Assembly (NCBI GenBank): GCA_030065755.1
Contig: JASJDA010000050.1
Location: 1-42,413 of the forward strand
Source: Prochloraceae cyanobacterium
GTDB taxonomy: Bacteria; Cyanobacteriota; Cyanobacteriia; Cyanobacteriales; JASJDA01
Direction: 5' to 3'
Length of the DNA: 42,413 bases
Under the pieces are notes generated by a model that was given only the letters and a program-made list of their open reading frames with translations, made no database searches and was not told where the DNA came from. Shown here in pieces: positions 40,202 to 42,413 of the stretch (positions are counted from its first letter, which is position 1; each line of letters starts with the position of its first letter). Position numbers and translations under genes: made by a program.

Positions 40202-40831
40202 AGCTAATTTCTGAGTAATCCTCGTAAAGAGGAAGTTTTTAACTCGTTTTGTATGCTCTACTTAATTTAGTGAGAGCAATTTTAGGAGTATGTTTCAAAT
40301 CTTAGCAAATTTTAATATTATGTGAGTACATTACTCTCTTCAATTGTAATCTTGACTTAACTTTTAGTGGGAGTCAAGTTATCTTAATTTATGAAAAATT
40401 ATTTCTTAACAAAAATATACTTAAACAAACACAAGAGACTTGAAAAACTTGCCAGTATCTCGTTTAATATGATTCTTAGCTCAATAGTTGGAATAACTTT
40501 TCTCCTTATCTAATAAAAATCAAAGATTTTCTTGCCTGCCTCCAATAAATAGAAATAATAGAAATTTGAGCAAACTGTTCCCCGTTCCCCGTTCCCTGTT
40601 CCCTCCAGCCAGAGGCTGGTAAACTAAACACTTTTCAATCCCCTAAACTCCGCCAAGATTTACTTGAGATTTTATTGAAAATATTTTCAAGTATCTCCCA
40701 GTTAAGCTAGGGGCAGTTAAAATTTGGGGCTAAGGGAAGAACTTAATATATCTGTTGCTCTATATGGGTTATCTTGAGAAAAATTTCTCCCTTTAGTAAT
40801 CAAACGTCAACCAGCAACACTTAAAAATAAG
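40202..40831. other. 630-bp divergent spacer
   Basis: It probably holds the promoter of the DUF2997 operon (minus) and of the 139-residue gene (plus). It contains a 7-bp inverted repeat (CTTGACT 40351-40357, AGTCAAG 40372-40378), the GTTCCCC heptamer array and a CCAGCCAGAGGCTGG hairpin at 40605-40619. A 40-codon ATG frame at 40391-40513 with a hydrophobic end has no Shine-Dalgarno and is not called. Confidence 0.45.
40577..40604. repeat. heptamer tandem repeat GTTCCCC/GTTCCCT, four units
   Basis: Two GTTCCCC units are followed by two GTTCCCT units, 28 bp exactly, next to a 6-bp-stem hairpin at 40605-40619. Same class as the arrays at 6285 and 18372, but a different unit. Confidence 0.9.
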
Positions 40832-41251
40832 ATGACTACGGCTAGGCTAAAATCTTCAGAAAAATCATCGCTGACACTCGTGAAGTTCAAGCAAGAAGAA
40901 CCAATCCTAGAGCAACAACCCTCTAGTCTAAAAGAACAACGTTTGAGAGAGGAACGACGGCAAGAAAAGCTTTGTGAAGAAGAACGAATGAAAGAAGTGC
41001 TTCTGCTCATAGAAGGCCTAGCACGAAGAGAGAAAGTCGCAATAAAGATGATTGCCGATCGTCTCTATGATGTAGCTAAAGTAAACTTTGTTAACAAAAA
41101 GATTAGCTCTCGTCCCCTCAACAAAACTTTAAAAGCAATTTTAGGGCTACCTAAGCCAATAGCCGTACAAGTTGCTTTTATGTGGTTCGCCAGTAACTGC
41201 CCCGAACTAATTACCAATTGGCTCCAGAGAAAGGTGAATTTTAAAAAATAG
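40832..41251 (+). CDS. 139-residue coiled-coil protein, unknown
   Basis: The first 70 residues are highly charged and helical (EQRLREERRQEKLCEEERMK), likely coiled coil. The second half (VAIKMIADRLYDVAKVNFVN, LNKTLKAILGLPKPIAVQVA, FMWFASNCPELITNWL) looks like a compact helical domain with one amphipathic or membrane-contacting helix. I do not recognise the family, though the pattern seems typical of conserved cyanobacterial proteins. Endonuclease V follows 69 bp downstream on the same strand. Confidence 0.7.
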   Translation: MTTARLKSSEKSSLTLVKFKQEEPILEQQPSSLKEQRLREERRQEKLCEEERMKEVLLLIEGLARREKVAIKMIADRLYDVAKVNFVNKKISSRPLNKTLKAILGLPKPIAVQVAFMWFASNCPELITNWLQRKVNFKK

Positions 41252-41320
41252 TGAAATTTTGCTAATTTAGCCTCATTAAAATTAGAGCTATGGCTCTTGG
41301 AATTGGCAATCTCAATTTAT

Positions 41321-41983
41321 ATGAAAATTTATTCCGCTCATTCTTGGCCCCAAAACGTCGAACAAGCAAGAGAAATACAGCAAAAACTGCGATCTAAAGT
41401 AATCAAAGACGATCGACTCGCAGATGTTAATTACGTGGCTGGAGTAGATGTGGGCTTTGAAGATAATTATGCCACTACAGTAGCAGCAGTTGCTGTCTTA
41501 ACTTTTCCTCAGTTGGAATTGGTTCAAAAAGCGATCGCCAGTCGTCCGACCACTTTTCCCTATATTCCAGGATTCCTCTCTTTTCGGGAAGTCCCAGCTA
41601 TCCTAGATGCTTTAGAAAAACTAACCCTTATCCCTGACTTAATATTATGTGACGGTCAAGGAATTGCTCATCCACAGCGTTTTGGTTTAGCATCTCACTT
41701 GGGAGTTCTTATAGATCTCCCTACTATTGGCGTAGCTAAATCTTTACTTTTAGGTAAACACGAAGAATTGCCAACAGAAAAAGGTAGTTGGCAACCTTTA
41801 GAAGATCGAGGAGAAACTATTGGGGCAGTAGTGCGATCGCGATCGGGTGTTAAACCTCTCTATGTCTCGATCGGTCATCGCATTAGTCTACCTACTGCTA
41901 TTGATTATGTCCTTCGCTGCACTCCTAAATATCGCTTGCCAGAAACAACTCGCTGGGCTGATAAATTAGCATCTGGTAAGTAG
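41321..41983 (+). CDS. nfi: endonuclease V (deoxyinosine 3'-endonuclease)
   Basis: I choose ATG 41321 (MKIYSAHSWPQNVEQ) over a TTG 24 bp upstream; 220 residues result. Family motifs are intact: VAGVDVGFED with the first catalytic Asp, the wedge PYIPGFLSFREVPAIL with the Glu, LILCDGQGIAHPQRFGLASH with the second Asp, and TIGVAKSLLLG. The enzyme nicks DNA one base 3' to hypoxanthine and other deaminated bases. A DUF423 gene follows after a G-rich spacer. Confidence 0.94.
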   Translation: MKIYSAHSWPQNVEQAREIQQKLRSKVIKDDRLADVNYVAGVDVGFEDNYATTVAAVAVLTFPQLELVQKAIASRPTTFPYIPGFLSFREVPAILDALEKLTLIPDLILCDGQGIAHPQRFGLASHLGVLIDLPTIGVAKSLLLGKHEELPTEKGSWQPLEDRGETIGAVVRSRSGVKPLYVSIGHRISLPTAIDYVLRCTPKYRLPETTRWADKLASGK

Positions 41984-42014
41984 GGGGAGAGGGGGAGAGG
42001 GGAAGAGGGGGGAG
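41984..42014 (+). promoter_or_regulatory. G-rich tract, plus-strand G-quadruplex motif
   Basis: Four G-runs of four to six bases with AGA or AAGA spacers follow directly on the nfi stop and precede the DUF423 ATG by about 30 bp. The pattern meets the usual quadruplex rule on the coding strand. It resembles the reverse complement of the tract at 14272-14304. Confidence 0.5.
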
Positions 42015-42043
42015 AGAAACAAATAGCAAACAACTAACCACAA

Positions 42044-42413
42044 ATGACAAAAATATTTATTGCTTTTGCAGCTATCTTAGCAGGTTTATCAGTTGCGGCT
42101 GGAGCCTTTGCCAGTCATACATTGAAAGAAAAAATAACCGATCGCGCCCTAGAAATTTTCCAGACGGGGGCTCAATATCAAATGTATCACGCTCTGGCGC
42201 TTTTGCTAGTGGCTTTACTCTTAAGCCAGGCACAATCATCTCAGATGTCACTGACTGCGTCAGGTTTTGCTTTTATCACTGGCATTGTTATTTTTTCGGG
42301 AAGTTTGTATGCATTGAGTTTGACTGGTATTAAGTGGTTGGGAGCTATTGCTCCTATAGGTGGCTTCGCTTTTTTAATTGGTTGGGCTTGTTTAGCGATC
42401 GCTGCTTGGGGTT
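42044..42413 (+). CDS. DUF423 membrane protein, cut by the window edge
   Basis: The frame from ATG 42044 runs 123 codons to the right edge without a stop: MTKIFIAFAAILAGLSVAAG, AFASHTLKEK, FQTGAQYQMYHALALLLVAL, LYALSLTGIKWLGAIAPIGG and a last helix. Four hydrophobic segments and the AGAFASH...YQMYHA pattern are those of DUF423 (YgdD-like) inner-membrane proteins of about 125 residues, so nearly all of it is present. Function unknown. Confidence 0.9.
   Translation, partial: MTKIFIAFAAILAGLSVAAGAFASHTLKEKITDRALEIFQTGAQYQMYHALALLLVALLLSQAQSSQMSLTASGFAFITGIVIFSGSLYALSLTGIKWLGAIAPIGGFAFLIGWACLAIAAWG

Noticed and set aside
40391-40513. 40-codon frame with a hydrophobic C-terminal stretch
   Set aside because: No ribosome-binding site, AT-rich chance composition and no recognised family; kept only as a note in the spacer entry.
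1-42413. tRNA, rRNA, riboswitch or CRISPR loci
   Set aside because: Reading the spacers by eye showed no T-loop motif with cloverleaf potential, no rRNA segment and no spaced repeats. A covariance-model scan would be the decisive test for structured RNAs.

Overview
The window is chromosomal DNA from a cyanobacterium. The evidence is the frequent HIP1 palindrome GCGATCGC and its GATCGC cores, the myxoxanthophyll genes cruF and cruG, a PAM68-type photosystem assembly protein, a DUF2997-Ycf35-ferredoxin cluster, a glycine-free small RRM protein, and an intein in dnaX at the site also used in Synechocystis. The AT-rich spacers, heptameric tandem repeats and many decayed transposon pieces fit a large-genome unicellular, baeocystous or filamentous lineage. 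The genus cannot be fixed from the sequence alone.

Layout. 1-1.5 kb: the 5' part of an IS200/IS605 tnpB (minus, running off the left edge), abutting a LysR regulator that survives only as its C-terminal end. 1.7-7.5 kb: a DJ-1/PfpI-ferritin-like fusion, an exported rhodanese, an AraC regulator, a small soluble histidine kinase, an RRM RNA-binding protein and a MoeB/MoeZ-type sulfur-carrier adenylyltransferase with rhodanese domain. 7.7-14.7 kb: a three-gene signalling operon of a six-domain response regulator, a 1374-residue CHASE/PAS/GAF hybrid kinase and a single-domain receiver. 14.9-19.4 kb: a NYN nuclease-like protein, dnaX with a very small intein, and an RNase HI with an extra C-terminal domain. 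19.4-21.5 kb: cruG and cruF, translationally coupled. 21.7-25.5 kb: a compact plus-strand housekeeping run (GNAT, ruvX, rpsO, PAM68-like, DAHP synthase). 25.6-29.1 kb: an ABC exporter and sdhA.

29.1-33 kb is the accessory part. A gene for a membrane-anchored pentapeptide-repeat/PDZ protein sits between two direct copies, about 180 bp each, of an unrecognised small gene with its leader; one copy is frameshifted. An orphan P-loop fragment lies to the left and a deleted IS630 transposase to the right. The IS630 remnant itself carries a 24-bp palindromic mini-repeat inserted in frame. 33-42.4 kb returns to housekeeping and conserved cyanobacterial genes: an ABM-like protein, DUF4332, an exported DUF4168-like protein, holA, a 2H phosphoesterase, mutL, the DUF2997-Ycf35-ferredoxin cluster, an unknown coiled-coil protein, endonuclease V and a nearly complete DUF423 membrane protein at the right edge.

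How the genes relate: DNA maintenance is well represented (dnaX, holA, mutL, nfi, ruvX, rnhA) but dispersed rather than operonic. The firmest functional units are the signalling operon, cruF-cruG, and the DUF2997-Ycf35-ferredoxin cluster. The features most worth a second look are the 134-residue DnaX intein, the pentapeptide-PDZ island with its duplicated flanks, and short repeats that have entered coding sequence in frame.
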